From positions 17,849,694-17,913,693 of the forward strand of contig OZ022583.1 in NCBI GenBank assembly GCA_963669155.1: a stretch of 64,000 nucleotides of DNA. Reading direction: 5' to 3'. Of the stretch, positions 25,105 through 37,512 are shown one piece after another; within the stretch, counting starts at the first letter, position 1; the number at the start of each line of letters is the position of its first letter. Source of the stretch: Arbacia lixula (taxonomy: Eukaryota > Echinodermata > Echinoidea > Arbacioida > Arbaciidae). The notes under the pieces were generated by a model. It was not told where the DNA came from, did no database searches, and was given only the letters and a program-made list of their open reading frames with translations. The position numbers and the translations under genes are program-made.

Positions 25105-25289
25105 CTTTAGCTTGGCCCCAGCCAGGGCGGCCCCGAGGCCAGGCAGGACCATAGGTCCGAGCCCGATGCCCCCTGGTGGTCTCTTATCCCCTGGGCTGGG
25201 CTTGCTGGCTGTCGGTGGAGCTCTGATAGGTGTCTCCTCCTCCTCCTCATCTTCCTCCTCCTCGATGCTGGTCCTCTGAGGCTTGGGCA
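25105..25289 (-). CDS. WK-motif gene, proline/glycine-rich exon
   Basis: The acceptor CCTGCCAG and donor AAG|GTGAGA give 185 nt, entered in phase 1 and left in phase 0. It codes VPKPQRTSIEEEEDEEEEET, then a proline-rich linker, then a glycine/leucine/proline segment (GIGLGPMVLPGLGAALAGAK). The short acidic run comes from a GAG/GAA repeat. It sits 0.5 kb from the next exon at 24582, opening a cluster of exons at 18-25 kb that carries four of the six WK motifs. Confidence 0.8.
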
Positions 25290-25485
25290 CTGGCAGGAAA
25301 GCAGGAACACAATCAAATCATAATCTTGTTTTCATTTTTTTTTTCTTTAATGGGGAGGGGTGGGGGGCTATTTTCCAAGCCTGATATAAAAAAAAAACTG
25401 AACATACTTAACTGCACTACCATGATAACAGCAGAACAGCTTTGCCCTAAACAGTCCCTTTTAGGACTCACTCAGAAAGAATTAA

Positions 25486-25655
25486 ACAGTTCTTTTCAGG
25501 ACTACCCCCTCCGCCCCACCCCCCCCCCCCACTCCCCCCCCCCCCCCTATCAGTCCTCCAGAGGACAGATACCAGCAGTCCTTTTCAGGACTACCCCCTC
25601 TCCCCCTATCAGTCTTCCAGAGGACAGATACCAGCAGTCCTTTTCAGGACTACCA
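25486..25655. repeat. About 59-bp tandem repeat with C-tracts
   Basis: CCAGCAGTCCTTTTCAGGAC recurs about 59 bp apart, separated by CCCCCTATCAGTC and TCCAGAGGACAGATA. The first unit holds C12 and C14 homopolymers (25519-25530 and 25534-25547). Confidence 0.85.
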
Positions 25656-26502
25656 CAACTTCTGGAAAGAATAAAATCCATCCCTTTCTCACATGGTGTA
25701 CCATAAATTTCTTGTATAATGTACTCCACCATGAAAGCCAATCCTTCAAGCAGCATGGAGCCTAGCGCTATGTGACAATCTCTGCAGAGAGAGTGAAACC
25801 AGGAGTGTTAATCCTACATAATCCTCATTAATCTCTTATCTAATCTACAGGCTTCCTATGTGGCCCAAATTAGCCTGCTGGTCGTTTTCACCAGTCACTT
25901 CCTCCTGAGCGGATGCTTGCATGCACAATGAGGTTCAGTGGGTGAGCCTTTACAGCGTTCAGCTGGGCTGATTCATACTGGACCAAACTGACCACTGATA
26001 GTTGCAGCAATTTCATACATGTCTTCAAAATAAAGACAATCAAGTTCCATGTCCCCCGAGCCATTAGACCTCATCAAAAGTTCCTAAGTACAAAGATTGT
26101 AATGTTTTCAAGGTAATATAGAGGACAAAATTATCCCTTACACATAGGATTTTCCACAAAATATAAATTTCAATGCCTTAGGTCCCCAAGCCGATCTGCC
26201 TTCTATGAAAAAGGGCTAAATGTAAAGAATTTATGTTTCTGAAGTTGACTTAGATAACACAATGGGGGTACTGTTCAAGCCCGCTGACATGAAATGAACA
26301 CATTGAGGAATGATGTGTGTTAGACCCTGTGAGAAAAAATAGGTTCACAGGAGGCATTTTTTGGTATTTGTATTAATCATTGGTATTATAGCACACAAAT
26401 GCAGATACAAAAAAATAAATAATTGGATTGAATGGGGGAGGAGGGGGTCCCGTGGAGGGCCACATGTACAAAGACAAAATAAAGCATGTGCCCACAGATG
26501 AT

Positions 26503-26919
26503 TCATCTTTCTGCCTCCCTTCTTTGAAACATCATAGCATACACTAGGGGTGACATTCTGAAAGAAACTGAAGCAAAAAAAAAAGTCTAAGCTACATGTA
26601 TGCAGTTGGTATTCAAAAACCTCATAAAGGTTAAAAAAATGTGTTTTTTTTTTAAAAGACCAATCAGTTATAAGTACGGCAAATAGGTCAAAATTTCATT
26701 TCATTTCATCTTTTCTGCCTCCCTTCTTTGAAACATCATAGCATACACTACGGGTGACATTCTGAAAGAAACTGAAGCAAAAAAAAAGAAATGTCTAAGC
26801 TACATGTATGCAGTTGGTATTCTAAAACCTCATAACGGTTTTAAAAAAAAAGTGTTTTTTTTTAAAGACCAATTAGTAATGGTTTGTACAGCAAATAGGT
26901 CAAAATTTCATTTCGTTTC
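26503..26919. repeat. About 200-bp intronic tandem duplication
   Basis: Two copies (about 26503-26705 and 26706-26919) share CTTCTTTGAAACATCATAGC, GAAAGAAACTGAAGC and CAAATAGGTCAAAATTTCAT. They differ mainly in homopolymer lengths, so the duplication is fairly recent. The right copy ends about 50 bp before the exon at 26973. Confidence 0.9.
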
Positions 26920-26972
26920 GAAATACTACTCTAGAGAAAAGGAGAGATTAGCTGGATTGGGTCAATGCCTAC

Positions 26973-27117
26973 CTGTAGAGTCTACAAACATCCACTTATC
27001 CTCTGCTCCTGAGGCGCGTTTAGTGATTGGTCTCCTCTGAGCCAGGGGGCCCACTCTGCTCAGCCTGGCCCGAGACTTCTGAGCCTCCACATCCAGCGTC
27101 TCAATCGGGTCTAGGCC
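26973..27117 (-). CDS. WK-motif gene, exon with basic helix and WMFVDS motif
   Basis: The acceptor CCTCAG and donor ACAG|GTAGGC give 145 nt, phase 0 in and phase 1 out. It encodes GLDPIETLDVEAQKSRARL, a basic stretch, then SGAEDKWMFVDST. This is one of the least repetitive and most protein-like parts of the product, so it may be a conserved binding segment. The tryptophan here is not in the P-x-W-K context of the later motifs. Base composition rises to about half GC, against the AT-rich introns. Confidence 0.8.
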
Positions 27118-28314
27118 CTGAGGACGGGAGGAGGGCACGAAGACAGGAAAGCAGACATAAGCAACATGTTGCTGTTTTCATTTTCGTATATGACAAGCAC
27201 TTACAATCACAATTTTAGCCAATACAGTGAAACCTCTATTCTATCTTTTCATAAAATGAAGATACTCAGCCAAACTGTGTTTGTACATATTACAGAATTG
27301 TGTTTCTTATCTTGCTGAATTCTATCGGGCATTTGAAGTTCTTGTATTTTCACCACGTAGTTAACATATCTTGTTGACTTCAAGGATATGTTTAGCATGT
27401 AGAAGGCTTCATGTCAACTATGTGTATGCGTCTTTCCTGTTGCATACACATTAAACACGTTATATTTTGAAATTTAGTTTAATCACATCAATAAAAAATC
27501 TATTTAAAGACATTTCTCACGTTACATTACACTTTATGACACAAATTTTGAGGAAACATTTCAAAAAGAAGAATACTGTTCAATCTATTTTCATATTTTG
27601 CAAATAAAAGTGGCTAGTTTGAAACCTTAGACTTTAACAGGGAAAGGCACCGACAAACATTCTAGTGATTCATATTCATTTTTAAGCCCTGCTTTTAATA
27701 AGAAATGATCCCCCTCCAAAAATAGGCAGGCTGAAAATAGGAGCCGCATTATCGCCCCCGCATGAGCGTGACACGCGACCCAGCCACGCATCAACACCAG
27801 ACCCACAAGCCTCTCTGAAAGCGGCTTCGCCACACTCAACGCTCGCTACTAGTCTAACAGGCTAGGCAGACAATCACTGCAAAAGGAAAAAATGAGCTTA
27901 CAACTTTATCTGCTCAAATTCATAGCTTCCTGTGCAAGCAACACACGGAGCATCATTAGGTGTATTGAACATGAGAAAGCATACAAATATATGCACATGT
28001 ACATATTATACATGTAATGCCATCGTAGTGTTTATCTGTATGTTCGTCCTTTTTTTCGGTTTAAACTCTTTTGATTGAAAATCAAATTACTGGTACCTTT
28101 TTTTAGAAAATGAAGGAGAGAACAGAGAAGAGAGGAAGAAGAAAATGAAGAAAGAGATCAAAAACAGCAAGAAGAGAAAGAAAAAGAATGGATTTTAGAG
28201 GAAGGAGAAGGAGGAACCTAAGACAGAGAAGAAAGAGGATTGAAGTAACGTGTGTATGAAAGAATGGCAATGAGATGAAAGGAAGGTATGGCAAGGAATG
28301 AACCGAAGACTTAC
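27118..28314 (-). other. Intron with purine-rich tract
   Basis: Mostly AT-rich. A purine-rich plus-strand stretch (AGAGAGGAAGAAG-like) lies at 28108-28250; nothing else was recognised. Confidence 0.5.
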
Positions 28315-28395
28315 CAATTCAGCAAGGAACGTTTCAAAATCTGGAACATCTTTCTTTTTCTCTGTGCTTTCTTCTTTCTCGGTGGCTTCATGATC
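28315..28395 (-). CDS. WK-motif gene, 27-residue exon
   Basis: The acceptor CTATAG and donor TTG|GTAAGT bound 81 nt, phase 0 on both sides. It codes a charged segment followed by KKKDVPDFETFLAEL. The last eleven residues look like a short amphipathic helix that continues into the next exon (GLDPIETLDVEAQ). Like the 47.7-kb exon it is a frame-neutral 81-nt cassette, so alternative inclusion would be silent for frame. Confidence 0.75.
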
Positions 28396-29734
28396 CTATA
28401 GTGATATAACAAATTAGAGGAAATTTGAAAATACCTGCATGGTAAAAAATTGCAAGATTCACTGTTAGCTTGAAGTGTATCACCTTTCTGTTTATGGTCA
28501 GAATGTCTCTGAAAACATTCACACAGTACAGCCTACATGTATGTGTGAAAATGGTAAAAAGTGGCTTACTTTTACCACAGGCCAATTTTATGAACAACAA
28601 ATCCATTATGATGACAATGAATCATTGAATTTTATTTTACCTTTATCTATCATATTTGCATTTGAAACGTTACATTCAATTAATAATTTATATGAATCCA
28701 GAATGCTTACAAAACAAGAAAACACTTGATTACTTCAGGTTACTGCTTTACAGCTTCACCTCAGCTCAAAACAAATTACCATGACAACAGCAGTTGTGAG
28801 GTCCAATCAACTCACCCAGTGTTCATTCATTTAAAAGTGCATGTACCAATAGCTGCTATTATTTGTTTATATTTATGAAAATATACAGAGTTATGCATGT
28901 CAGTAAATACAGAAGAGAAAATTAAAAGAGCTGATATGAGGAACAGGATACACATGTAGCATGCAATGTCATTAAAAGGTGGTGTGCGGTAGGTATATAA
29001 AACACAAATAATAGTTTATTTTAAAATAGGGAAGTTCACAATAATATTCAAAGCTGTTCCTTTATCTGTGTGACTGTGCAATAGAGATAAATAAATGCGG
29101 AGGTACAATGTACAATTACTTATATGTACATACACCTGAACATTCAGTGGAGCACAGTTCATGCATTTTGTGCACATCAATGAATACGCTTTTTGTGCAT
29201 GCACTCGCATTGTGTGATTTTATACTGGTATTAAAATAAACAGTCAATGTCCTCCAGATTATGAAGTACAAAGTTGATACAGATATGTACGCCACAATAT
29301 TCAAGTAACACATCTGTGCTGTCCCCATGTTTTCTGTTGACATGCGTGCTAACACATGATCACAGATCAGAAATATGGGCATTTTTGTGCTACACATGAA
29401 TGTGTATTGTCTAGACTCTTAATGTTAAATCTTTGAGTACAATTTATGCAGGCCAGAATAATGTGTCTTGCAATATGAAGGGGAAAACAAACATTTCTTA
29501 CACTCAGGGCTTTAATTCATGATGTTACCATCTGTTTAATTCCTTAACCCTTTTTGTGCCTGATAAAATGCTGCTCTATGGGATTTGTGTGTGGTGCAAT
29601 AATGCACCATTGGCATATAGAGGGTAGAGTACCAAGCCAAGAAAACCGTACAGATCTTGAAATGTTTCATGCACCGAGCAATTAGCTCAGGGGAGTGGGT
29701 GGCAAACCTGGGTTATAAAAGATACCTATTTTAA

Positions 29735-30099
29735 AGGGCATATACTGTACTGAGAAGGAAAACAAGCCTTCAAAATGTAATTGTTAGCAATCTTCTTGCC
29801 AATGGTCTTAAATTCATCTATTGCCCATTTTAGAAGCTTGCTGAAAGTTATTTGCCCTCAAATGATCCACGTGTGGAGTAATTAATGATTAATGATTAAA
29901 TCCTCAAAATGTTCGGGCCGAACACTTTGAGGATTTGTGATTTAATCACTCATTACTCCAAATGTAGATCATTTGAAGGCAAATAACTTTCACCAAGCTT
30001 CTAAAAATGAAAATACATGAATTTAAGACCATTGGCAAGAAGATTGCTAACAATTACATTTTGAAGGCTTTTTTGCCGTCCCAGTACAGTATATGCCCT
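29735..30099. mobile_element. Foldback MITE, TTAA family A, copy 2
   Basis: 365 bp with ends AGGGCATATACTGTACTG and its complement, flanked by TTAA at 29731-29734 and 30100-30103. The central palindrome is AATGTTCGGGCCGAACACTT. Both arms keep the block TAATTGTTAGCAATCTTCTTG and its complement. Confidence 0.92.
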
Positions 30100-30402
30100 T
30101 TAAGAAGCCTAGTAGAGAAGTGAAGAGTAATTGTCCATACTGCATATAGGGGAAAGACATGCCATCATGTACCACACTGCAACATCCAGATTTTGTTTGC
30201 AGTCAAACCCACTTTCCATCTCATATACTAGTACACTAGACGGAAAGGGAACATGCCTGCAAACACAATGTAAAAAAAATCTGAATGTGGCTATGCAGTG
30301 CATCATTGGATGACTTTACTTATAAACTGTATAGTGAATTGGGTGAATATTGTCCAGGCAAAGGGTAGGAAAGGGCAAAGACTGTTTATAATCTGTGGCT
30401 AC

Positions 30403-31197
30403 CTGTACCTCTGAGTCTGTTGCTGCCTGACCATCTGTAGCTGTGGTATCTTCAAAGACACTGTCCTTACCAGGCTCCTCCTGATTTGAGTCCTTATTGG
30501 CTTCCTCTAAATTCACTGTTCTTGATTCTCCATCATCAGTGTCTGTTTGCTTTTCACTGGAGTCCACCTTAGTCTCATCTTTCTCTTCCTCTTCCTCCTC
30601 TTTATCTTCCTCCTCCTCTTCCTCTTCCTCCTCCTCTTCCTCTTTCTCCTTCTCTTCCTCTTTGAGTTCTTCCTCCTCTTCTATTATTGATTCATTTGTG
30701 GGAGGTTCTGTCAGGTCGCTGGTCTTGGCATCAGCTTCATCGTCTAGCCGAGGAATGAGCTCCCAATTATCGCTGTCTTCCTCTGATGTCTTCACATCTT
30801 TCTTGGCATCCCCATCACCATGGTGACCAGCCTCAACATCCTTTCCTCCTGAGCTTGCCTCCTCCTCCTCTTCCTTCTTAAACTCCTCCGTTAAATCTTC
30901 CGGCTCATCATCGTCCATGCTCGATGATATCGAGTCAGGTTCGTCCTTCCCTTCATCTGCTCCTCTTTCCTCCTCCTCTTCCTTCTCTGCTTCCCGTTCG
31001 CTATGTCGATCCGTTACCAGGATCTCTCCGCTCAGAGGGTCAGCCATCGCCGGGGATAGGACGTTCTCCTCGTCGTCAAGGGGCCAGGGGTTGTAGGATG
31101 CTTGGCCCGCGAGGGCAGGCTTCTCAAAATCTACTGTGTCCTCGTCAGGGAAGTCATCCAGTAGACGTGTGTCGCGAATCTTAGTCACAAAGTCATC
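30403..31197 (-). CDS. WK-motif gene, largest exon: acidic region with polyglutamate block
   Basis: This 795-nt exon (265 residues, phase 0 in and out) starts after a CTCTCCACAG acceptor with DDFVTKIRDTRLLDDFPDED. It continues through an NPWPLDDEENVL segment into a very acidic stretch with near-uninterrupted glutamate runs (coded about 30575-30680). In the middle, EEDSDNWELIPRL (W codon at 30763-30765) matches an LC3-interacting-region pattern, an aromatic residue then x-x-I behind acids. Two donors are possible, CAG|GTAGCC (used here) and GAG|GTACAG six bases earlier; both keep the frame. The region is probably disordered, and the glutamate run is likely length-variable. Confidence 0.85.
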
Positions 31198-32224
31198 CTG
31201 TGGAGAGAGAGCAGAGCGGTGCAATGGGTGAGGGTGGTGACAATGTGAGCAAATCATAATAAAACATGACTGTATTGCAATGTAGTGACGGTAGTGCAAT
31301 GTGGAATATACAGACAAACACCTGTGTGAGTTATATTTCATGTTGGTACATTATAAAACATATAAAATCAAGTTAAATGCATTATGAGCAGCATATATGT
31401 ATAGGCTTTTAAGCATATAGTGAAGGAAAATAAGCATTGCAAAATCATAAACTTCAAATTGGCCTCTTAGTCCAATGTGGTACTGAGAGGGTTACCAGCA
31501 TTATGCAGTATATGCAGTAGTTTGGCAATGAATTCTTTTCAGGTTTTAATACTGTATATATGTTGCAGGTAGCCTTAAATGTTGTGCTATATTATTGCTG
31601 CGTCTTTGAGCTCATTGTGCCCGTATTGAATGCAAGTTTCACATTCAAACTTTTTTAGTGATGTTTGAACAACTCAATTGTGCAGATAAACGATCAATCA
31701 AACACATATGATTGCAAGTTAACAATGCAGTTGCAGTATCTTATCATGTTTTTTTCTGTATATAGGAGCACAACAAAATATATTAACACTGGTTGCAATC
31801 ATTGTAAAGATCAGAACATATCAAGTGCAGTCAATGCCAGAAGACTTTATTAGGCCTGCACTCAACCCTGGGTACAAGTACTGTATAATATCTCTTAAAA
31901 GAATAACATTTTGAATCATTATAAAAACAATGAAATGTTTCCTCTTGGTGGTTGGTTGCATGAAAGAAAACAAAAAATGTACAAACAGAAAAGGAAAAAA
32001 GACAAATAGACATCTATGGCATATACATGAAGGAACATTCATCCCTCAAAATGTGAAGAGAGTCCTTTATATACAACAGAGTGTTTGTTGGACCTTGGTT
32101 GTTCTAAAGGCATTCATGAAGTTCAGTGTGTTTTGATAGTTTCATCATGATGTCTGGCTTGAAAGAAGCCCCCTCCAATATCTGTTTGATTCAACAACTC
32201 CCCCCCCCCCCCCTTTGTAACACT

Positions 32225-32436
32225 GGGGCCATGTTCCTAAAACCTTACCAAGCCTAGAAAGTTGTTCAAGTGCAGTCAGCTACGAGTGTGTTTAGTAACT
32301 AACTAGGCTAGTAAGCTTTCATAAACAAAGCCCCTTGGGCCTTATTCATGAAACCAAATGTGTCTAGTTGGTTGCTAAAGTGCACTCAGCTACATAACAT
32401 GTTTAGCATCTAAGTAGTAAGCTCTCATGAATATGT
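32225..32436. repeat. Two foldback repeats, CTAGTTAGTTACTA family
   Basis: Copies at 32225-32334 and 32336-32436 each have diverged arms related to CCTTACTAGCCTAGTTAG and its complement around a CAGTCAGCTAC-like centre. The outer ends read GGGGCCATGTTCCTAAAACC and GGGCCTTATTCATGAAACC. Confidence 0.7.
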
Positions 32437-32451
32437 TGTGCTTTGTACATA

Positions 32452-32904
32452 CAGTGTGTCCCAGAAAAAAGGAAACCCGTTTTCGAGGTCAATAACATAA
32501 TCATAAAATATCATATTATTATAAAAAATAACAGCAATATTGAGAGTAAAGTATCTTCTTTCGTTTGGTAACAAATTCACAATGAATTGTTCACGCATGA
32601 CTGATTTCAAGCAATTACAAGTGCTCGATGTAAGAAACGTTTTGCGCAGAATAATGAATGTTTTTTGCACTACGTTCATGCTTCCTTACAAATCTTGATC
32701 ATTTGTCCTGCGTAACTTGATTTTGACAATTATTTTTTAAACACCTGTTGCTCCTCAACGCATGACTCTAATCTATCATGTGAGGTGTCAAATGAAAGAA
32801 GAAACACCGTGCTTTCTAATGATATGTATAATATTCCATGATTTTTTTCAGTCAAATAGAGAAATAACATAGAATCTCGGTCTCCTTTTTTCTGGGACAC
32901 ACTG
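32452..32904. mobile_element. Mariner-type MITE (TA target duplication)
   Basis: Terminal inverted repeats CAGTGTGTCCCAGAAAAAAG (26 bp with one mismatch) flank 453 bp, bounded by TA on both sides. CAGTGTGTCCCA-type ends and TA duplication fit the Tc1/mariner superfamily. The inside has no recognisable transposase; the short minus-strand frames carry no D,D-E/D motif that I can see. Confidence 0.88.
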
Positions 32905-33431
32905 TATATTGTACACCTACATATGTAGCAATGCACCCAGCAGAGAATGTAAACAAACTTTGGAGCATGAATAGAGTGCTGGACTGCTGGTGGGAACCTG
33001 GCCATGCATGGCACAGTGCAGCCAGAAGTCAAGGGGAGGAAACCACAGCACAGTCAGTATTGCCAACGTGTTCCTGTCACTAACTCTTTCTATCAATTAT
33101 TCCATGGAGAGCCAAATACAGTCTAGATCACAACCTTCTACTGTACCTTCCCAGCAAAGGGTAGACACATTAAGGTGTAACCTATCTAGACCAGGGTCAT
33201 ATCAAAACAATGTAATGCCAAAGTTTAGGAGGTATATACAGCCCTTTTGCAGTACTGTACTATACCACTGTACATGTAAAATGTACCTGTACAGCAATAC
33301 TACATCGTACACAAATATCTATGCCAAACGATCTTCATAAAATTAATGTATAAAGTTTGAAATAATATGCAGAGATCAATCATTTAGGAGGCCCATTAAA
33401 TAACATATGTGTATACACACATACTATATTG

Positions 33432-33646
33432 GTGCCATACTTTACTATAAAAGCCTAGTTAGTTACCAAAATATATTTAGCTGCATGTATTTGTAGTAGC
33501 CAACGAGGCTACACAGTAGTACTTAAAAGTTATGAATATGGCCCATGAAAATTTACTATACGCCTACATGTAGTTAGTTAGTAAAATACATTCAGCTGCA
33601 TTTTCATAGCCAACTAGGCTAGTAAAGTTTTATGAATACGGCCCCC
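33432..33646. repeat. Two more foldback repeats, CTAGTTAGTTACTA family
   Basis: Copies 33432-33544 and 33541-33646 lie back to back. Arms AAGCCTAGTTAGTTACCAAA and CCAACTAGGCTAGTAAAG surround TTTAGCTGCAT or TTCAGCTGCAT centres. Outer ends resemble TATGAATATGGCCC. Confidence 0.7.
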
Positions 33647-35159
33647 GTACAATATTAAATATATAATACACACACTGCATGTAATAACAAGCCAAGAACA
33701 ATATGAACTATCCGAGTCAATTACTAGTGTGTGAGACATACCATAACGAAGCTGTGAACATCCGAGAAGTACATGATTGTCTTTCACTCATTGGGTGTGT
33801 GCACTAATGGCTCAATTCTCACCCAGGAATTAAGAGCAACACTCTCACAAACACTGGCTTCCTGTCCACTGAGTAGCCCTTGTCAATCAAGCAACACAAT
33901 CAGGCCAAAGAACACCAGACTAAAGTCAAGTAAATCAGGAATTCACAAGTTTCATTTATCCAAATCAGAAGCAATCACTGTTCTTAAAAGCGGGTACAAT
34001 GCATTTACAATGTTTACTGTCATTTCCAGCAGCAACATTTTTCTCACATACACAATTGGTACTGTACATTAACTACAAGAAGAAACCAGTTAGGCTGTTC
34101 CTCAGTGGATCTGAGCAAAGTCAATCCTCCGAACTTCTAAAGAGCATGACTCTGAAGAATATTACCCACAACTATCTTTGAACACTAATTCCTTCTCAGT
34201 CCTTGGGGTATGTCACTTTAGGTAGGAGAGAAATTGATGAAGTAGAAGACATGGAGAGAAGTCCGATCAAATCTGCTCCTAGAATGTGTAAAATAACTGA
34301 TCTGTCAACATACATATAGTCCCGTTGGTCCGTGGGGTATTTCACTGTACACTGGCATCATCTAGTGTCCAATTGTGATGAGCCCACCAGTTTGTCTTTC
34401 AACATCCACGCATTGAGCCATAGATGCAAGGTCTACTAATCAGAAGATATCTGAGCGATTGATGAAGCAGAGGACACAAAGACAACAATTACATCAAATC
34501 CTCCAAGAAAATGTGTCAAGTAACTGAGCTGTTACCACAGACTTCTATAGGAAGTGCATCCTGGTGCAGACCGTACTATGCAACATTGGCAAAGGCTGCC
34601 CAGAAGTACTTCCTTGGGCACAGACTCCGAGTCCAAAGACCAGATTGAAGGAATAACCACTCTGCCTCCTGGAGACGTACAGTACAGGAGTGAAAGATTC
34701 CCCGTGCGACTGGCTGTCCTGACTCTAGCATCCAGCATATCACGATCAGAGACTGATAAATGAAACAAGGAGATGAGAAATGCGGAGACACGGGGCTCAG
34801 CATCTTCTATCCCATCACTCACCAGCCTGGAGTGATCAGCAAAGGCTTTTTATAGGTATAAAGAATTGTACAATCATAGGAAGTGAGCTTTGCCTTTTCA
34901 CTGTTTTCCTGCCAACGCATCATTCTGTTTACATGTACATGTATGTTTGTAAATGGAAGTGAAACATAGTACAGAGTCACATTAACAAGTCATCAGGTAA
35001 CTGTGTGACTAATAAGTTATTGATAGCTGTTGCATGTATGGAATAATTTTAATTGTGGGAGACAAGAGATTAGAATGATGGAAATTGTTGAGAGAAGTGT
35101 ATACAACTTTACACTGACATGAAACTGTAAATTATACAAAATGTTTAGCCACCCCTGGC

Positions 35160-35870
35160 CACAGTGTGCGGGAAGGAGGTGGCAGATAATGGGGAGGGAG
35201 AAAGACGGATAATGGGGAGGAGAGGGACAGATTATGGGGAGCGACAGATTATTGAGAGGGGGAGGGGCATATAAGGGGAGAGGGGGAGAAAGAGTAATCA
35301 AACGTGAGATTTTGGAAAAAGGCAGAGGCAGATTTGAGGAGAGGGGAGGGGGAGGGGCAGGTAGTGGGGAGAGAGGGGTTGGCATATTTGGGGCGTAGTG
35401 GCAGCCTATGGGGAAGGGAGGGTAGGAAAGAGGGAGAGAGAGAGAGAGCACAGGGGATATGGATGGGAGGAAGGACCATAAACTGATGGATGGGTAATGG
35501 GGAGGAGTTGATAAAGATGGAAAGGAGATGAGAAGTACATGATGGGGGAGGGAGGGGGGAGGGGTGAAGTGAAGGAGAGTTATATAGAGTTGGGAGGAGG
35601 AAAGGATAGGGAGAGTTATAAGAGAGGAAGGGATGGGGCGGGGATAAACAGAGGATGGTGAGAAGGAAAGGAGGAGAATGAAAACAATGTTTGAAGGAAA
35701 GACTAGGGTAAGGGAGAGGGACTTGTAAGATGGTAGAAGAATGAAAGTAGGAATGAGTGTGGGGAAGGGAAATATGGAAGTGGGGAGGTAGGAGAGGATG
35801 AATGGATGGAGGAGAGCACGGAAGGGGAAGTTGAAAGGCGAAGAGGGATGATCTGCTTCAAGGAAGCTAG
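35160..35870. repeat. Purine-rich low-complexity block
   Basis: About 700 bp with plus strand almost entirely G and A in GGGGAGG/GGGAGAG patterns. Its minus strand gives a 287-codon proline/serine/leucine open frame that is a composition artefact. It lies in the 16.5-kb intron. Confidence 0.9.
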
Positions 35871-36168
35871 CGGAAATCACTCAAACATGAGTAATTCATG
35901 TTTTTTTTCTCCTTTTTTTACCCAAAATAACCCATGTGACATGTACACTCTACATGAACAAGCCCCCCAAAATAAGCAAAATATTTATCTCGTATTTGAC
36001 ATGATGTTGCATTAATCCCAATTGATGGAGAAACATTTTGCATATTCACAAGAAAAGTCTTTGTTTTATTACTTACTTCCTACAGTCAATACAGAGATGT
36101 GTTATGGTCTTCTGGCAACAAGACTAAAAACCACATCCACAAAACAGTGGGAATTAACTTGTGTTTAA

Positions 36169-36688
36169 AGACAGCCCGTCCCTTTTTCAGATCATCACAA
36201 AACCATCGAAACATTGGCAAAACATATAGAGAAGTGTTAGCAGGCTGTATATTCATAATTTGAAACTGATACGTAGTGTAAAATTCAAATAATGCACGTA
36301 AACAACGTCTGATTAATAGTCTTTACCTCAGGCTCTTAGCAGTTTGTGTTGAAATATCTGCTTTATTGATCAATCTGTTTATTAAATTATAAAACGCATT
36401 ATGAAAAAAAAATGTTCCATAGAAGAATCATCTCCAAAGTTTGGTGATTACTCATAAAATTAGGATTTCACACATGCATAATAACCACATAGATACTGTA
36501 ACAAAGACTAATACTTTTTTCGTAGTACGAAAAAAAGTCGGTTTGAAATTTAACGGCTGAAATGTTTACATATACAGAAAGCTTCAACATGCTATAATCT
36601 TAGAAATGGTCTTGAATCACACTTTCTTCAATTTACGATTGTGATAGACGATTTCAAATTTTAAGCTTGCAAAAGGGACGGACAATCT
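36169..36688. mobile_element. MITE, TTAA family B, copy 1
   Basis: 520 bp flanked by TTAA (36165-36168, 36689-36692). Terminal inverted repeats AGACAGCCCGTCCCTTTTTC and AGATTGTCCGTCCCTTTTGC are similar. An internal hairpin TTTTTTCGTAGTACGAAAAAA is present. It has no coding capacity. The second copy at 51992 is very similar. Confidence 0.92.
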
Positions 36689-37422
36689 TTAAGGCATGTT
36701 ATATAGACCACTACCACAGAAGTCCACAATACAGTTACATGCTGTGCGCAAAACAGCTGCATACATGTAGGACCCACATGTAACAAGGCTATGCATGTAA
36801 AAAGGCTATTTTAGAAGCCTGAATCATAATACAAATTTACCAAACAATCCCATTATAATCAATACATCACTCCAGGCCTACCGTATTTGTTTCATACTCC
36901 AACCCACTGCAGTCACAGTAGTATGTGACCAGTTAATGTACACTGTAGCCCATGGACCCTAGTGAAGACGTAAATGAAATTGTGCCCATTGAACTATACA
37001 CATTGTAATGTAATGTTGTGGGCTGAATGAGTTGCATTATTTAACAGTACAACATATGTCAAGTGGTCAGCACTTTCCTTTTCCTTCCTTGTAAGTGGTA
37101 CACTTTTCATTGTAGCTGTACAAATACAGGTCATGTGCTACATGTACACACTGTGTACAAGAGGAAATGAGTTCTCACATTCATCAGATCTTATTGAGAA
37201 ACTATTTGCTTCCCAGAATACATGAGCAATCTTGATTAAAGAGGACATTCTTTCAAAAGCTTGCCTATCAGTTTGTATGATTTTCTAGATCATATTCATC
37301 AAGGGTTTTCTATCCATCTATCTAAGTGCCATATCTGGAGATGTAGGCGATCATGGGGTGCCACAAGGGTTTTACACTCTTTTAATCAACCCTCCCAAGG
37401 CCAATATCATAAGTGCATGAAA

Positions 37423-37512
37423 TAAGTAATAAGTCAATTGACTTTTCCTGGCTTGGTACTGAGGTTTAACCCTATTCGTACCAAGCTAGGAAAGGCCTGT
37501 TGACTTACTACA
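37423..37512. repeat. 90-bp imperfect inverted repeat
   Basis: AGTCAATTGACTTTTCCTGG followed by CTTGGTAC, then GTACCAAGCTAGGAAAGG and TTGACTTACT, can fold back on itself. Confidence 0.55.

Noticed and set aside
34532-34822. 96-codon minus-strand frame in the long intron (VSDRDMLDARVRTASR)
   Set aside because: Looked protein-like and has a weak acceptor, but no convincing donor and no phase fit with the neighbouring exons.
35017-35880. 287-codon proline/serine/leucine frame
   Set aside because: Result of a 700-bp purine-only stretch on the other strand.
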